A DNA stretch of 64,000 bases from Luzula sylvatica (taxonomy: Eukaryota > Streptophyta > Magnoliopsida > Poales > Juncaceae). The first letter of the stretch is position 1. Each line of letters begins with the position of its first letter. Made by a program: the position numbers and the translations under genes. The stretch is taken from positions 46,733,052-46,797,051 of the forward strand of contig OX326956.1 in assembly GCA_946800325.1 (NCBI GenBank), written 5' to 3'. This document shows positions 45,966 through 58,254 of this stretch, one piece after another. Under the pieces are notes generated by a model. It was given only the letters and a program-made list of their open reading frames with translations. It was not told where the DNA came from and made no database searches.

Positions 45966-46572
45966 TTAAGGATGCTTGAAAAGCTACTCAGCAAGGGAAA
46001 GGCACAGGATGCTTGAAAAGCTTGAAAAGGTAATCGTTAGGGTAGTCGTATAATTGAGGCCGGAGGGATCGATTACCTAAATAAGCTTGAAAAGCTTGTA
46101 AATTAAGGATGACCGATTACCTAATTAGCTTGAAAAGGTGTTTCTTATAACAAAATGCTCTATTTAGTTTGAGATCATGGCTGGAGGGATCGTGAATCGT
46201 CGAAATCGTCGGAGAGATCGTCGGATCTGAGAAATAGGGTTCGTGAGTCGCCGGAGAGATCGTTGGAACTGAGAAATAGGGTTCGTAAATCGCCAGGATC
46301 CAGTCGCCGTCAGGATCCAGCCGTCGCCTGAGTGGATAGGGCTCAGAGGAGGCGTCGCAAGGTTCAACCCTCCATTAATCTCCATTTGTTTCCACTTATC
46401 GAAGAGAGCTCAAGTGAAGAAGACGGGAGAATGTCATTTGGAGGGTAAATTTTATTAAAAGGCCCCTCCGTGTGTAAATTTTATTAAAAGCCCCCTCCGT
46501 GTGTGCTTATATTATTTTCAAGTCCTTGGATTCATTTTGTGGATTCTTTTTGTGGATTCTAGTTAGCATTTC

Positions 46573-46589
<17 letters not shown>
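45966..46589. other. Intergenic DNA with short tandem duplications
   Basis: GCTTGAAAAGCTTG phrases repeat at 45970-46130. A block of roughly 54-60 bp with GAGAAATAGGGTTCGT is duplicated at 46190-46300. An open minus-strand frame (46164-46385) looks incidental. A CT/GA-type microsatellite starts near 46588. Confidence 0.4.
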
Positions 46590-46641
<52 letters not shown>

Positions 46642-46838
46642 TAACCTACTTAATTAAGTACCAATGATTTGGTATTTAATGATTTTTAACCATTGAATTT
46701 GCATTGAGATTTGTGCATTTAATGATGTGCACAAAATTTCATTATCATCATGAAAATACACAAATCTCAATGCAAATCCAATGGTTAAAAAACATTAAAT
46801 ATCAAATCATTGGTACTTAATTAAGTAGGTTAGTCTCC

Positions 46839-46922
<84 letters not shown>

Positions 46923-46925
46923 CTT
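46590..46925. mobile_element. Foldback MITE between GA and TA microsatellites
   Basis: (GA)n at about 46588-46636 is followed by an inverted repeat with arms of roughly 70-80 bp (from CTAACCTACTTAATTAAGT near 46640 to its mirror near 46815-46833), then (TA)n at about 46849-46920. The arms can pair almost fully. No coding sequence. Confidence 0.75.
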
Positions 46926-47039
46926 TTCAAATGGTTCTACCATAGAATCACTCTATGTATAAAACGTGATTTCACGGTTGTGATTTTAACTCACTCACAA
47001 ATCATTAATTTATATATGTTATTCCAACTAATATCTAAT

Positions 47040-47290
47040 AAGATACATAAAACATATACGGATCCGAATCCGAATCCTGATACTCGAATCCGGTTTCGAA
47101 TATCTAGATCCAAATAATACCCGGATCCGGTCCCGACACAAAAACTGAATATCAAATCCGGGATCAAAAAGTTAGTAAGCATATCCATATCCGGATTCAC
47201 TCGGATCCGGATATTTTTTTGAATCTGGATATTTTCTTTGAATCTGGGTATTTCTTCGGATACAGTTCAGATCGGTTCAAACAAGCTCAA
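47040..47290. mobile_element. Fragment of GGATCC-rich hAT-like element
   Basis: It follows the right half of the 18808-19406 element in the same orientation (ACCCGGATCCGGTCCC, ACTCGGATCCGGATA) but has decayed, and its terminal TAGGGATGTCAA is missing. Confidence 0.55.
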
Positions 47291-47636
47291 CGAGTAGCGA
47301 AGGAATACTGTATTTTGCATATATAACCTTAAACTTAATATTTGCAAACATATAAAATAGTAATATAATTTATGTTTAAAAGTCCCATTTAAGCTATAAA
47401 AATGATATTGATTAATCTTACAAACATTATTCTATAATTTGTTTATTTATGGGAAAAGTCTGATTTTGGTCCCTGACAAATACCAAAATGTTCATTTTGC
47501 CTCCCGGCTTTTTTTTAAATCGGTTCAATGTGCCCCTTCCGTCCGATTTTTTCGTTATGTTGGTGTTAGTTGATATTAGTTTATTATTTTTTTAAACCCG
47601 ACCCGTTCCAAACTGACCCGACCCGTTTTTTAAACC

Positions 47637-47639
<3 letters not shown>

Positions 47640-47707
<68 letters not shown>

Positions 47708-47837
47708 GAGCTCTCTCTCTCCAGTAAAGAAAGAACTCATGCTCAAACCACGCTCTCTCTCTCTGGGCGATCTCTCTCTCCGATCCGTTCTCTGGGCGAT
47801 CTCTCTCTCGAGCAAAAACTCTCTCTCTCTAGTCAGT

Positions 47838-47896
<59 letters not shown>

Positions 47897-47900
47897 GTAA
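47640..47900 (+). repeat. CT microsatellites within the MULE
   Basis: Two long (CT)n runs (about 47642-47695 and 47838-47892) are joined by CT-rich DNA with TCTCTGGGCGATCTCT repeated three times. The mirrored GA-rich stretch is at 49390-49600. Confidence 0.93.
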
Positions 47901-48009
47901 TGGGACTTCTCTGGGCGATCTCTCTCTCTCGTCGTAAATTTAGGGTTTTCAATTTAGGGTTACTGGCACAACTTGTTTCTATTTAGGGTTTTGAATTAGG
48001 CAAAGTATA

Positions 48010-48250
48010 TGCGTAAATCGCTAATTTAGGATTGATTTAGGCCAATTTAGGATTGATTTATGCCAATTTAGGATTGATTTAGGCCAATTTAGGGTTGATT
48101 TAGGCCAATTTAGGGTCAATTTAGGATTGATTTAGGCCAATTTAGGATTGATTTAGGCCAATTATGGATCAATTTAGGATTGATTTAGGCCAATTTAGGG
48201 TTTATTAATTTAGGGTTTATTGATTTAGTGTCAATTTAGGGTTTATTAAT
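48010..48250 (+). repeat. 21-bp minisatellite GGCCAATTTAGGATTGATTTA
   Basis: About nine units, with the variants AATTTAGGGTTGATTTAGG and AATTTAGGGTTTATT, lie just before a possible intron acceptor and a 29-codon ATG frame at 48287-48376 that I do not recognise. A second, shorter repeat with ATTAATGTATGAATTAAT follows at 48470-48600. Confidence 0.85.
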
Positions 48251-48953
48251 TTGTAATATTGTAATTATTTTTTCAGATTTTGTATTATGGCAAAAGAATA
48301 TTTCTACGTCGTTTTTGTGGGCAATCGAGAAAAGAAGACGTCGAGGAAAAAGCCGTCGAGAAAGAAGCCGTCGTGAAAGAAGTCGTCAAAAATGACAACA
48401 ATAATAAGATAATTTTTGGAGTAATATTTATGTTCATATTAATGTATGGATTAATGTATCGTTTATTTTGATGTATGAATTAATATTTGGATTAATGTAA
48501 GGATTAATGTATGAATTAATGTATGAATTAATATTTGGATTAATGTAAGGATTAATGTATGAATTAATATTTGGATGAATATATGAATTAATGGATTTTG
48601 ATTAATATTTGGATTTTAATTGGTCTCAATTGGTTCCTATTTTGGATTAATGTATTTTTAGTACTCTCAAAATGAAGTGGTTAATTAGTACTCTCAAAAT
48701 GATAGGGCAAAATTTTTGGTTGTCACTGGCACTGGCAATATTGCAATATCTTTGATAGGGCAAAATTATCAATATTTTTGATAGGGCAAACATAAATAAA
48801 TTCGATAGGGCAAACATTCAAATCCGATACATCAAAACATAAATAAATTCGATACATCAAAACATAAATAAATTCGTTTCACGCTTTCCAATTAGATGAT
48901 TGCGGCGTTTGGCTTGACGATTGTCCGGAAGCACTTGTCGAGGTGTTGGACGC

Positions 48954-49368
48954 CTAATTCCGAATGGCCGCGCGCAAATCCGAAACACATGAAAAACGCA
49001 TCCCAAGTTGGAATTCGTGTAAAACATTGGGATCGGTTTCGAGCGGTAACAAAATCAAAGGTTCTTCATTATCGCTACTCTCGTCTCGACTCGAAAAAGA
49101 AAAATCGCTATCATCATCATTTTCTCCGGTAGTTAAATCAATAGGAACAAAATCGTCGCGTTCATGACCCAAACATGGTTCAATTCGAATAATGCTCCCA
49201 TCTATATTATTACAAAAAATTAATCAATTAAATCAATTCGTACAAAAATATTTAGAGAAATATTCATCAAATTAACACAAAAATTAATCAATTCAATCAA
49301 TTTCTTAGATGATTTAATTAATTCAACTAACCCGATCTTGAAGAAGGGCCACAATTTGAATCCGCCAT
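48954..49368 (-). CDS. Truncated MULE transposase N-terminus (94 aa, two exons)
   Basis: Exon 1 is 49332-49368 (starts MADSNCGPSSRS) and exon 2 is 48954-49201, joined by a GT-AG intron; 285 bases including the stop. The protein has an acidic stretch (ENDDDSD) and ends DPNVLHEFQLGMRFSCVSDL plus RAAIRN. The F.LGM.F....DLR.AI pattern is the usual N-terminal start of the plant MuDR transposase domain. The stop TAG comes just where the domain should continue. After it the same frame runs on through a Ser-rich tail to a second stop near 48893. It looks like an internal deletion product of a full MULE. Confidence 0.55.
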
Positions 49369-49873
49369 TTTTTAGGATTTTCGTAGTGAAGCAGAGAGGA
49401 GAGTGGCGAGAGAGAGGGTGGCAACAGAGAGGAGAGTGGCGAGAGAGAGGGTGGCGAGAGAGAGGGTGGCGAGTGGAGAGAAGGGTTTGGGCGAGAGTGG
49501 GCGACGAGAGAGAACGTGGTTTGGGCGAGAGCGTGGTTTGAGCGTGAGTTCTTTCTTTACTGGAGAGAGAGCTCAGAGAGAGAGAGAGAGCTCAGAGAGA
49601 GAGAGGTTTAAAAAACGGGTCGGGTTTAAAAAACGGGTCGGGTCAGTTTGGAACGGGTCGGGTTTAAAAAAAATAATAAATTAATATCAACTAACACCAA
49701 CATAACGAAAAAATCGGACGGAAGGGGCACATTGAACCGATTTAAAAATGTTGGGGGGCATATTGAACAAATTTGAAAGATTGGGCCAAAATGACCTAAA
49801 AAAAAAGTCGGGAGGCAAAATGAACATTTTGATATTTGTCAGGGACCAAAATCAGACTTTTTCCTTTATTTAT

Positions 49874-50214
49874 TTAACCTCAAAAGTATTTAATATTTAT
49901 TAACTCATAAAACTTCTTGTAAGTTTTTTGTCAAGTTTAACCGTAAATCAACAATTGAAGATAAATTTGATATTTAATATGTTTAAATGTACATATTTGA
50001 TAGAAGTTATGCTTCAAAGAATTAATTTGATATTTATCATTTTAAATGTGATATTTAATATTTAATATTTCATATTTTGTAGAGGATATAAGCATGGTTT
50101 GCCCACAAAACTAAGCCAATATAAATAATTGAAGATTTGTCTCATGATGCTAAGCGTATATGGGCTTCATAATTGAAGATTTGTCAATTAACAGGTTACT
50201 TGGTGAAGGGAGCC
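49874..50214. other. Intergenic, AT-rich
   Basis: It carries ATTTAATATTT-type repeats near 50030-50080. No gene is seen. Confidence 0.5.
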
Positions 50215-50386
50215 AACAATCTTTGGTCCCAGATGAGATGTAATGACTGGACCATTAACAGGAGTTAGAAATCCCTAGAATGAAATCAGCCAAGGCTTTG
50301 TTATCAATGTCGAAAGTTACTCCTTCATGATTGAGTTGTATAACACGTTCGAAAGCAAGTAGGACGAAGGCTTCGCATTCAGCCAT
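50215..50386 (-). pseudogene. RNase H-like fragment (retroelement or RVT_3 type)
   Basis: On the minus strand from 50386 it reads MAECEAFVLLAFERVIQLNH and then a DNKALADFIL stretch. The AE-EA...A...G...-D pattern is like the RNase H fold domain of plant non-LTR elements. Two frame breaks follow. It is short, so the call is tentative. Confidence 0.3.
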
Positions 50387-50401
50387 AAATGGCAAAAACG
50401 A

Positions 50402-50640
50402 GGGGAAGTGGGTGGGGGACCTGACCTCAATCCGATAACCATTCTATGGAGAATCATCGACATCATATCTGTACATGATAATTTAAATACTCCCCATTTC
50501 TCTTTCTGATAATTTAAACAACCAAAATATTTTTAATCACTGATGTACATGACGTGTCTCATTTCTCTTTCTGTCCTGAACCAGTCAGTTTAAATACTCG
50601 CCATTTCTCCAATTGGAGAGAAATACACTAAACGAAACAC
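50402..50640 (+). promoter_or_regulatory. Upstream region of ABCB gene B
   Basis: About 240 bp lie between the RNase H-like fragment and the ATG. TTTAAATACTCCCCATTTCT and TTTAAATACTCGCCATTTCT recur near 50480 and 50588, and TAAATACT could serve as a TATA box. There is no transposon within 200 bp of the start. Confidence 0.35.
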
Positions 50641-53600
50641 ATGCAAATTAAGGAGAAAACTATGAAGAGAGGAAGAACCAACAAGGATGAGAAAGTGGCT
50701 CTCTACAAGCTCTTCTCTTTCGCTGACACGTGGGACAAGGTGCTCATGTCAACAGGATTTTTGGCAGCCATTTCTAATGGCCTTGCAATGCCTATCATGA
50801 CAATGATTTTCGGTGAACTGATCAATGCTTTTGGAGTCGCAGATCGTGATTCCATCGTTCATGAGGTTTCAAAGGTGAGTTTTCTCAATCGTGTGATATC
50901 TTTTTCACATTCTTTTGTTGTTCTTTGGTTATTTAGAGACCTTCTTGCTACTTCTTGAAATTCAAGATAATTTCTTGATTTCTTTGATGCGTGTTTGAAA
51001 AGAAAGAAACACTAAAGCTTGCATTTAGATCCTTTAGGTTCTTGTAAAATTTACCCTAAAACTTGTTTGACTCCCTTGATTTCAGGTAGTTGTCAAGTAT
51101 GTATATCTTGCTCTTGGAGCAGGTCTTGCAGCATTTCTTCGTAAGTGCCAAAATTAATTTCTAGTTTTGGTTATTTTTGCCTAGGATTTGGATGGTTTAT
51201 AACTAATTACTTTCTTAGGCTTTATGTTCTGCTTTCAATATGATTTCACCTTGTAAAACATTGTGTAAATGATAAAATGGTGGTAATGGATCTGAATGAA
51301 TTTTGATATATTTGACTTAACAGAGGTGTCATGTTGGATGGTAACTGGAGAGAGACAAGCAGCACGAATTCGCGGTTTGTATCTAAAGACGATACTTCGA
51401 CAAGATATATCATTCTTCGATATGCAGACTTCAACTGGAGAAGTTACTGCAAGAATGACTGGCAACACTATATTGATCCAAGACGCCATTGGTGAAAAGG
51501 TTTGTTTTTTCTATCTTCTTCACAACAATATTCACCAATGTTTCATGTCATTTCTTTTTTATGTCAATATAGGTTGGAAAATTTATTCAGTTGCTTTCGA
51601 CGTTTTTGGGCGGCATTGTCGTTGCATTTACACGTGGTTGGTTTCTGTCTCTAGTGTTGCTCGCGTGCATTCCACCTACCGTACTTGCTGGTGCGGCAAT
51701 GTCTTTAATTTTATCAAAATTAGCAATCAAAAGCCAACTTGCATATGCTGAAGCTGGCAATGTTGTCGAACAGACAGTTGGATCCATTCGTACCGTAAGT
51801 TCGCCAATCTATATATTATGATTACAATCTTCTCGTAATTTCTAACTGTGTATTTTGTCTTTTTAAAAGGTCGTTTCATTTACGGGAGAGAAGAACGCGA
51901 TTGAAAAGTACAATGGGTTTTTGAAATTGGCGTACGAGATGGCAGTTCACCAAGGGGCGATTATTGGTTTAGGATTCGGGTCTCTTATGTTTTTCATTTT
52001 CTCGAGTTATGCTTTGGCCATTTGGTACGGATCCAAGCTTATCATTGAAAAAGGCTACAATGGTGGTACCATTATTAATATCATAGTGGCTCTCATGACT
52101 GGTTCCATGTAATTTTCTCTATCTTACATTTTTACTGAGTTCCAAAATTATTTACTTATTTGTTTCTTTATTTAGTTAATATAGTTAATTTTTGGACAGG
52201 TCATTAGGTCAGACATCGCCATGCATAAATGCCTTTGCATCGGGTCAAGCTGCAGCGTACAAAATGTTCAATACAATTCACCGAAAGCCCCTTATCGATT
52301 CGTATGATACCAAGGGAATCATATTGCCAATCATTAGAGGTGACATAGAGCTAAAGAACATACGTTTCTCATATCCAGCAAGACCCGATCAGATAATTTT
52401 CGAAAGCTTTTCATTGCAAGTGCCACATGGCACTACAATGGCATTGGTTGGTGAGAGTGGAAGCGGTAAATCAACGGTGATAAGTCTAGTAGAAAGGTTT
52501 TACGATCCAGACCATGGTAAGGTGATGATAGATGGAGTGAATTTGAAGGAAATGAGGCTGAGTTGGATTAGGGAGAGTATTGGGCTCGTGAGTCAAGAGC
52601 CGATTTTGTTCACGACTAGTATTAGAGAAAATATTGAGTTTGGAAACAAGAATGCAACCAAAATCGAGCTTAGGAGAGCAATTGAGCTTGCGAATGCCGT
52701 TAAGTTCATAGACAAATTGCCTAATGTAATATAACTCTCATCGTGTATATACATCTATATTTTGTAGTCGGACTAAAGACAAAAGTTTGTTCATGACTAT
52801 CTGCTTTCTTTTGTAGGGCCTCGATACAATGGTAGGAGAGCACGGGACCCAGTTGTCAGGAGGACAGAAACAAAGGATCGCCATTGCTAGAGCAATACTA
52901 AAGAACCCTAAAATTCTGCTTCTTGATGAGGCTACGAGTGCTCTTGATGCTGAGTCCGAGAAGGTGGTTCAAGATGCCCTTTCGAAGCTCATGCAAGGCA
53001 GGACCACTATAGTGGTTGCACATCGTTTAAGCACCATTAAAAATGCAGATATGATTTCAGTGGTTCATCGCGGCAAGTTGATTGAACAAGGTAATAGTAA
53101 ATACTTATTTTATTGCTCGAGTAGTGACTATGTATGTACTTTAAATATGTACTATATCGATATTAAACATGAGACTATAATCTCATCTAAATTCTGAAAT
53201 GTAATACGAGAGTATTGTGGAGCAGGTTCGCATGCAGAATTGACGAGAAATCCCGAGGGAGCTTATTCTCAGCTCATCCAGTTACAAGATCATGCAAACT
53301 CAGAAACTAAAGAAGAACTCATCAGTGCAAGATCATCCATGGATAGATCCGTTACTAGATCAGAATCCTCACATGGTTCGATAAGAATGACTGCAGAAGA
53401 CCACACTGTACAGGATTATCAATCGAATGACTGCAAAAAACAAAGGAAAGAGGTTTCGTTAACTCGTCTCGCATACCTCAACAAATCTGAGACTCACGTA
53501 CTGCTCCTTGGATCTGCTGTGGCAGCTATTAGTGGAGTCATAATGCCAATTTTTGGTGCTTTGCTCTCGATCACAATCAAGATGTTTTACGGACCGGTAC

Positions 53601-55616
53601 ATGAATTGAGAAATGATGCTAGGTTTTGGTCTCTCATTTATGTGGCTTTAGGGGTGGTATATCTGGTTGCACTTCCAGTTCAGTATTACTTGTTTGGTGT
53701 GGCTGGAGCAAAGCTCATTGAGAGGATTCGTTCCTCGTGTTTCGAGAGAGTCGTGCATCAAGAAATAAGTTGGTTTGATGATCCCTCCAATTCTAGGTAA
53801 CTGAATAAATCATTCTTTATCACATGCAACAATTCTGTTTAATCACAAATAGTATACTTTATTTTTCTTCAGTGGTGCAATAGGCGCAAGGCTTTCTATT
53901 GATGCTGCGTACGTTAGAGGACTTGTAGGAGATTCTCTTTCGCTAATGGTTCAAAATCTTGCTACGCTTCTTGCGGGACTTATCATTGCCATGTTTGCTA
54001 ATTGGAAGCTCGCTTTCATAGTTTTGTGCATTTTACCTTGTATTGGAGCGGAAGCATATGTTCATATAAAGTTCCTGCAGGGCTTCAGTGCCGATGCCAA
54101 GGTACAGTTCGGTTACATTTTTCACCTTTCGAGTTGTGTTTAACAGAATCCCTTGTTTTCAGAAAAAATATGAGGAAGCAAGCACGGTGGCCAATGATGC
54201 GGTCCGAAGTATACGCACCGTGGCTTCCTTCTGTGCAGAACACGAAGTTATGGACACTTACGAAAAGAAATGCTACTCCACTATTAAGCACGGTTTGAGA
54301 CAAGGTGTGTTAAGTGGAATTGGATACGGATTCTCTTATATGTTGCTCTACTGTAGCTATGCACTTTGCTTCTATGTTGGAGCCCGTTTCGTTCACGCTG
54401 GATCTGCCACTTTCAGCCAAGTCTTCCGGGTACCCTCACTTTTTACATTTTCTTCCACACAATAATGTGAGCTTTTATGTTGCATTGATCTAATTGAGAT
54501 GCAAAAATGTGAATATGCAGGTCTTTTTTGCACTTACAATGGCTGCTACCAGAATTTCTCAGTCAAGTGCGTCCGCGCCAGATGTGAACAAAGCAAAAAA
54601 CTCGGCTTCTTCCATATTTGAGATTCTTGACAGGAAATCTAAGATTGATTCAAGCTCTTATAATGGTACGGAATTGGCTACTGTAAAGGGGGCAATCGAG
54701 TTCCAGCATGTTGGTTTCAGATATCCAATCCGACCCGATATCGAAATCTTCAAGGATCTTTGCTTGAAAATCCCCCCGGGAAAGGTACATATATTATTAT
54801 CTCTTTATATATGGCTATTTCTTAATTAATTTGGATCTTGTACATTATATTTGTGTTTTCTATTTTACTTAAGACCATTGCCATAGTTGGAGAGAGTGGG
54901 AGCGGAAAATCTACTATTATTGCATTGCTAGAAAGATTCTATGACCCGGACTCGGGTTCAATCCTACTTGACGGGGTTGATCTGCAATCGCTGAAGATAA
55001 ATTGGCTGAGGCAGCAAATCGGTCTCGTGGGCCAAGAGCCAGTAGTATTTAACGGTACCATAGCCTCCAACATAGCGTACAGCAAACCCGGAAACGTGTC
55101 ACAAGAAGAGATTGTTGCAGCTTCCAAGGCTGCCAATGCGCACAGCTTCATCTCAGCTCTCCGTGATGGGTAATGCATACATTATTGTTTACGTATCTTT
55201 CTTTAATGGTTTACCTCAGGAATATTAATAAAGGAGTATGATAATATCCAATTTTGGTAAATAACAGGTACAACACGAGTGTAGGAGAGTGTGGGATCCA
55301 ATTGTCAGGTGGCCAGAAGCAACGTGTCGCAATAGCGAGAGCAATCTTAAAAAACCCGAGAATTCTTCTCTTGGATGAGGCTACCAGTGCACTTGATGCA
55401 GAATCGGAACGAACCGTGCAAGAGGCATTAGATCAAGTGATGGTTGGAAGAACGAGCATTATAGTTGCGCATCGCCTTTCGACCATTTTGAATGCAAGTA
55501 AAATCGCAGTTGTGAAGGACGGAGCCATTGCAGAGCAAGGAAGGCATGAAGATTTGATTAGAGTTGTGGGTGGAGCCTATGCTTCACTGGTTGCTTTGCA
55601 TTCTAATTGTTCTTGA
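50641..55616 (+). CDS. ABC transporter B family member, gene B (13 exons, 1233 aa)
   Basis: A full-size ABCB exporter with the same layout as gene A. Exons: 50641-50874, 51086-51140, 51324-51499, 51573-51794, 51870-52108, 52200-52725, 52817-53090, 53226-53796, 53873-54101, 54163-54429, 54521-54784, 54874-55169, 55268-55616. Only exons 1 and 8 differ in length from gene A. NBD1 has Walker A 393-400 (K399), LSGGQ 497-501, D521-E522 and H553. NBD2 has Walker A 1025-1032 (K1031), LSGGQ 1130-1134, D1154-E1155 and H1186. An in-frame ATG at 50662 could also start it (1226 aa); the upstream one is taken because it is the first. The N-terminus and the NBD1-TMD2 linker (exon 8) are the most different parts, which is where regulation of these pumps usually lies. 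The substrate is unknown. Confidence 0.94.
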
Positions 55617-56329
55617 TTAGTTTCGGATCCTTGCCTTTTTTTAAGAGAAATTAACATTTTATTTGCTTTTGTTACGCATCTTGAATATTGTTTTTTGTTT
55701 TTTTAGCTATAGTAAGTTAGGAGGTTTTCTAGATGGACTATCTAAAATAAATATTAATAATTCAGAATCTTTTAGCTATAATTAGTAATATCTAAGAATT
55801 TATCTTTCCTTGAGTTTTAATTGTCCATAAGTTTTAATTGTCCATTTGTGGAGTAGATTAATTTGGCTCTCTAATTTTACCTACTATGGATGATTTGCAA
55901 GGATAATTAACATAAACCATTAACATATTAATTAACACATTATGAATTAACTTGCTAATCATGTATCACGTTTATTATTCGAGTAATGTTATACAATACA
56001 AGATACCGCAACAGGACTGGCAGCAGGATGCTGAATTGACATAGACACGTATGAAATCTCATCCAATCACATTACACATATAGAAAATACAAATCCAATA
56101 AGAAATCATGATTCCGTCATGTCGTGAGAGAATGTTGTGTAATATTTACTCTTTTTATTCGTTTACCATCCATTTCTACTACAATAAAGCCAACTCAAAT
56201 CTGGTCCATTACAACATAAAATAAAGTTAGCCTGAAGAATGTACAAATAATCATAGACAAACGTACGCATTTGTTGGAATGATTGAGTTCACAATAAGTG
56301 TGCAAACTCAATAACCAGGAGACAAGTCA
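55617..56329. other. 3' flank of ABCB gene B
   Basis: It holds the presumed 3' UTR and then AT-rich intergenic DNA. No gene is seen. Confidence 0.5.
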
Positions 56330-56470
56330 TTCGAACGGACCAAGGTGGTTCGTTCGAACGGACTTTGATGGTTCGTCCGAACGAATGGGTTATTCCCGTT
56401 CGAACATACCTGTGTAGAATTGGAACACAATAACAGTGTCTGGTACTTTCGAACAAACATTATGGTGCGT
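56330..56470. repeat. Palindrome cluster CGTTCGAACG
   Basis: Five or six units of CGTTCGAACG and variants (CGTCCGAACG, CGTTTGAACG, CTTTCGAAC) lie in 140 bp, for example near 56332, 56352, 56372 and 56398. They border the left edge of the satellite array. The parent element was not identified. Confidence 0.7.
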
Positions 56471-56499
56471 TTGAACGGATTATGTTCCGAATTATGTGT

Positions 56500-58178
56500 T
56501 TGTAGATCATTTGTATTTTATATTTTACTACATAACTTGTCACCTAATTTTACAAGCATTTAGAAAGTTTGTTTTTCGATTCATAACAAACATTTAATGC
56601 TCCGAGGAGCCCAAATAACGTGTTTTTGAGATGGTTTAGATCGAATCTTTTACTACGCAATTTTTCACCAAAATGTACAAACACTAGGAAAATTTATTTT
56701 TCGATTCATAGAAATCTTTGTACGTTTTGAGAAGTTCAAATAATGTGCTTTTGAGATTGGTTGGGTCGAATTTTTTACTACATAAGTTTTCACCAAATTT
56801 TATACACACTAGGAAATTTTATTTTTCGATTCATAACAATCTTTTAACGCTCTCAAGAACCCAAATTACGTGTTTTTCAATTATGTGTATCGTATCTTTT
56901 ACTACATAACTTTTCACCAAATTTTATAAACACTAGAAAATTTTGTTTTTCGATTCATAACAATCTTTTAACGCTCTGAGGAGACCAAATAACGTGTTTT
57001 TGAAAAGGTTTGGATCGAATCTTTTACTACGTAACTTTTCACAGAATTGTAAAAGCACTAAGAATGTTTTCTTTTCGATTGATAACAATCGTTTACGCTA
57101 TGAGGAGTTCAAATAACCTGCTTTTAGATTATTTGTATCGTAAACACTAGGAAATAACGTGTTGAGAAGTCCAAATTGTACATCCTCTAAGAAAGTTTTA
57201 TTTTCGATTCATAGCAATCTTTTAACGCTTTGAGGAGTTCAAATAATGTATTTTTAGATCATGTGTATAGTATTTTTTACTACCTTACTTTTCACCAAAT
57301 TATTCAAACACTAAGAAAGTTTGTTTTCGATTCATAACAATCTTTTAACGCTCTTATGATCCCAAATAACGTGTTTTTGAGATGGTTTGGATCGAATCTT
57401 GTACTAATTAACTTTTAACCAAATTGTACAAACCCTAAGAAAGTTTTCTATTCAATTCATAGAAATATGTTTACGTTTTGAGGAGTTCAGATAACGTGTG
57501 TTTATATCATTTGAATCGTATCTTTTACTAGATAACTTTTCACCAAATTTTACAAGCACTAAGAAAGTTTGTTTTTTGATTCATAACAATATTTTAACGC
57601 TCTCAGGAGTCCAAATAACGTGTTTTTGAGATGGTTTGTATGGAATCTTTTACTATGTAACTTTCACCAAATTGTACAAACACTAAGAGAGTTTTCTTTT
57701 CGATTCATAGCAATCTTCTTACGCTTTGAGGAGTTCAAATAACGTGTGTTTAGATCTTTTGTATCGTATCTTTTACTACATAATTTTTCACCAAATTTTA
57801 CAAACACTAGGAAAGTTTGTTTTTCGATTCATAACAATCTTTTAACGCTCCGAGGAGCCCAAATAACGTGTTTTTAAGATGGTCAGGATCGAATCTTTTA
57901 CTACATAACTTTTCACCAAATTGGAGAAACACTAAGAATGTTTTCTTTTCGATTCATAGCAAACTTTTTACGCTTTGAGGAGTTCAAATAACGTGTTTTA
58001 AGGTCATTTGTATCGTATCTTTTACTATAAAACTTTTCACCAAATTTTACAAACACTAAGAAAATTTGTTTTTCGATTCATAACATTCTTTTAACGCTCC
58101 GAGGAGTCCAAATAATGTATTTTTGAGATGGTTTGGATTGGATCTTTTACTACGTAAGTTTTCACCAAATTTTACAAA
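56500..58178. repeat. Satellite array, about 125-bp unit, left block
   Basis: About 13 degenerate units each hold TTTTCGATTCATAACAATCT, AACGCTCTGAGGAGTC, AAATAACGTGTTTTTGAGAT and CTTTTACTACATAACTTTTC. Unit starts near 56577, 56703, 56829 and 56953 give a period near 125 bp. Two unit types seem to alternate (AACGCTC... and TACGTTTTGAGGAGTTCA...), so the higher-order unit may be about 250 bp. No coding sequence. Confidence 0.88.
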
Positions 58179-58254
58179 GGAAAAAAGTGAACAGTACACA
58201 CGTTTTCAAAGTTTATTCAGAAAAAAACAACTTTTGAACAAAATTTGAATTGTG

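Larger units (their letters stand above)
47451..49864 (-). mobile_element. Mutator-like element (MULE), 2414 bp
   Basis: The ends read GGGAAAAGTCTGATTTTGGT and, on the minus strand, GGAAAAAGTCTGATTTTGGT. They continue as long inverted repeats of roughly 200 bp that include GGTCGGGTTTAAAAAA near the inner edge. The flanks are a perfect 9-bp duplication, TTTATTTAT (47442-47450 and 49865-49873), as Mutator transposases make. Inside are CT microsatellites, a 21-bp minisatellite and a short two-exon gene on the minus strand resembling a transposase N-terminus. It lacks the catalytic region, so it is non-autonomous. Confidence 0.85.

Noticed and set aside
46164..46385. 73-codon minus-strand frame
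   Set aside because: It spans a local duplication, has repeated low-complexity phrases and no family resemblance.
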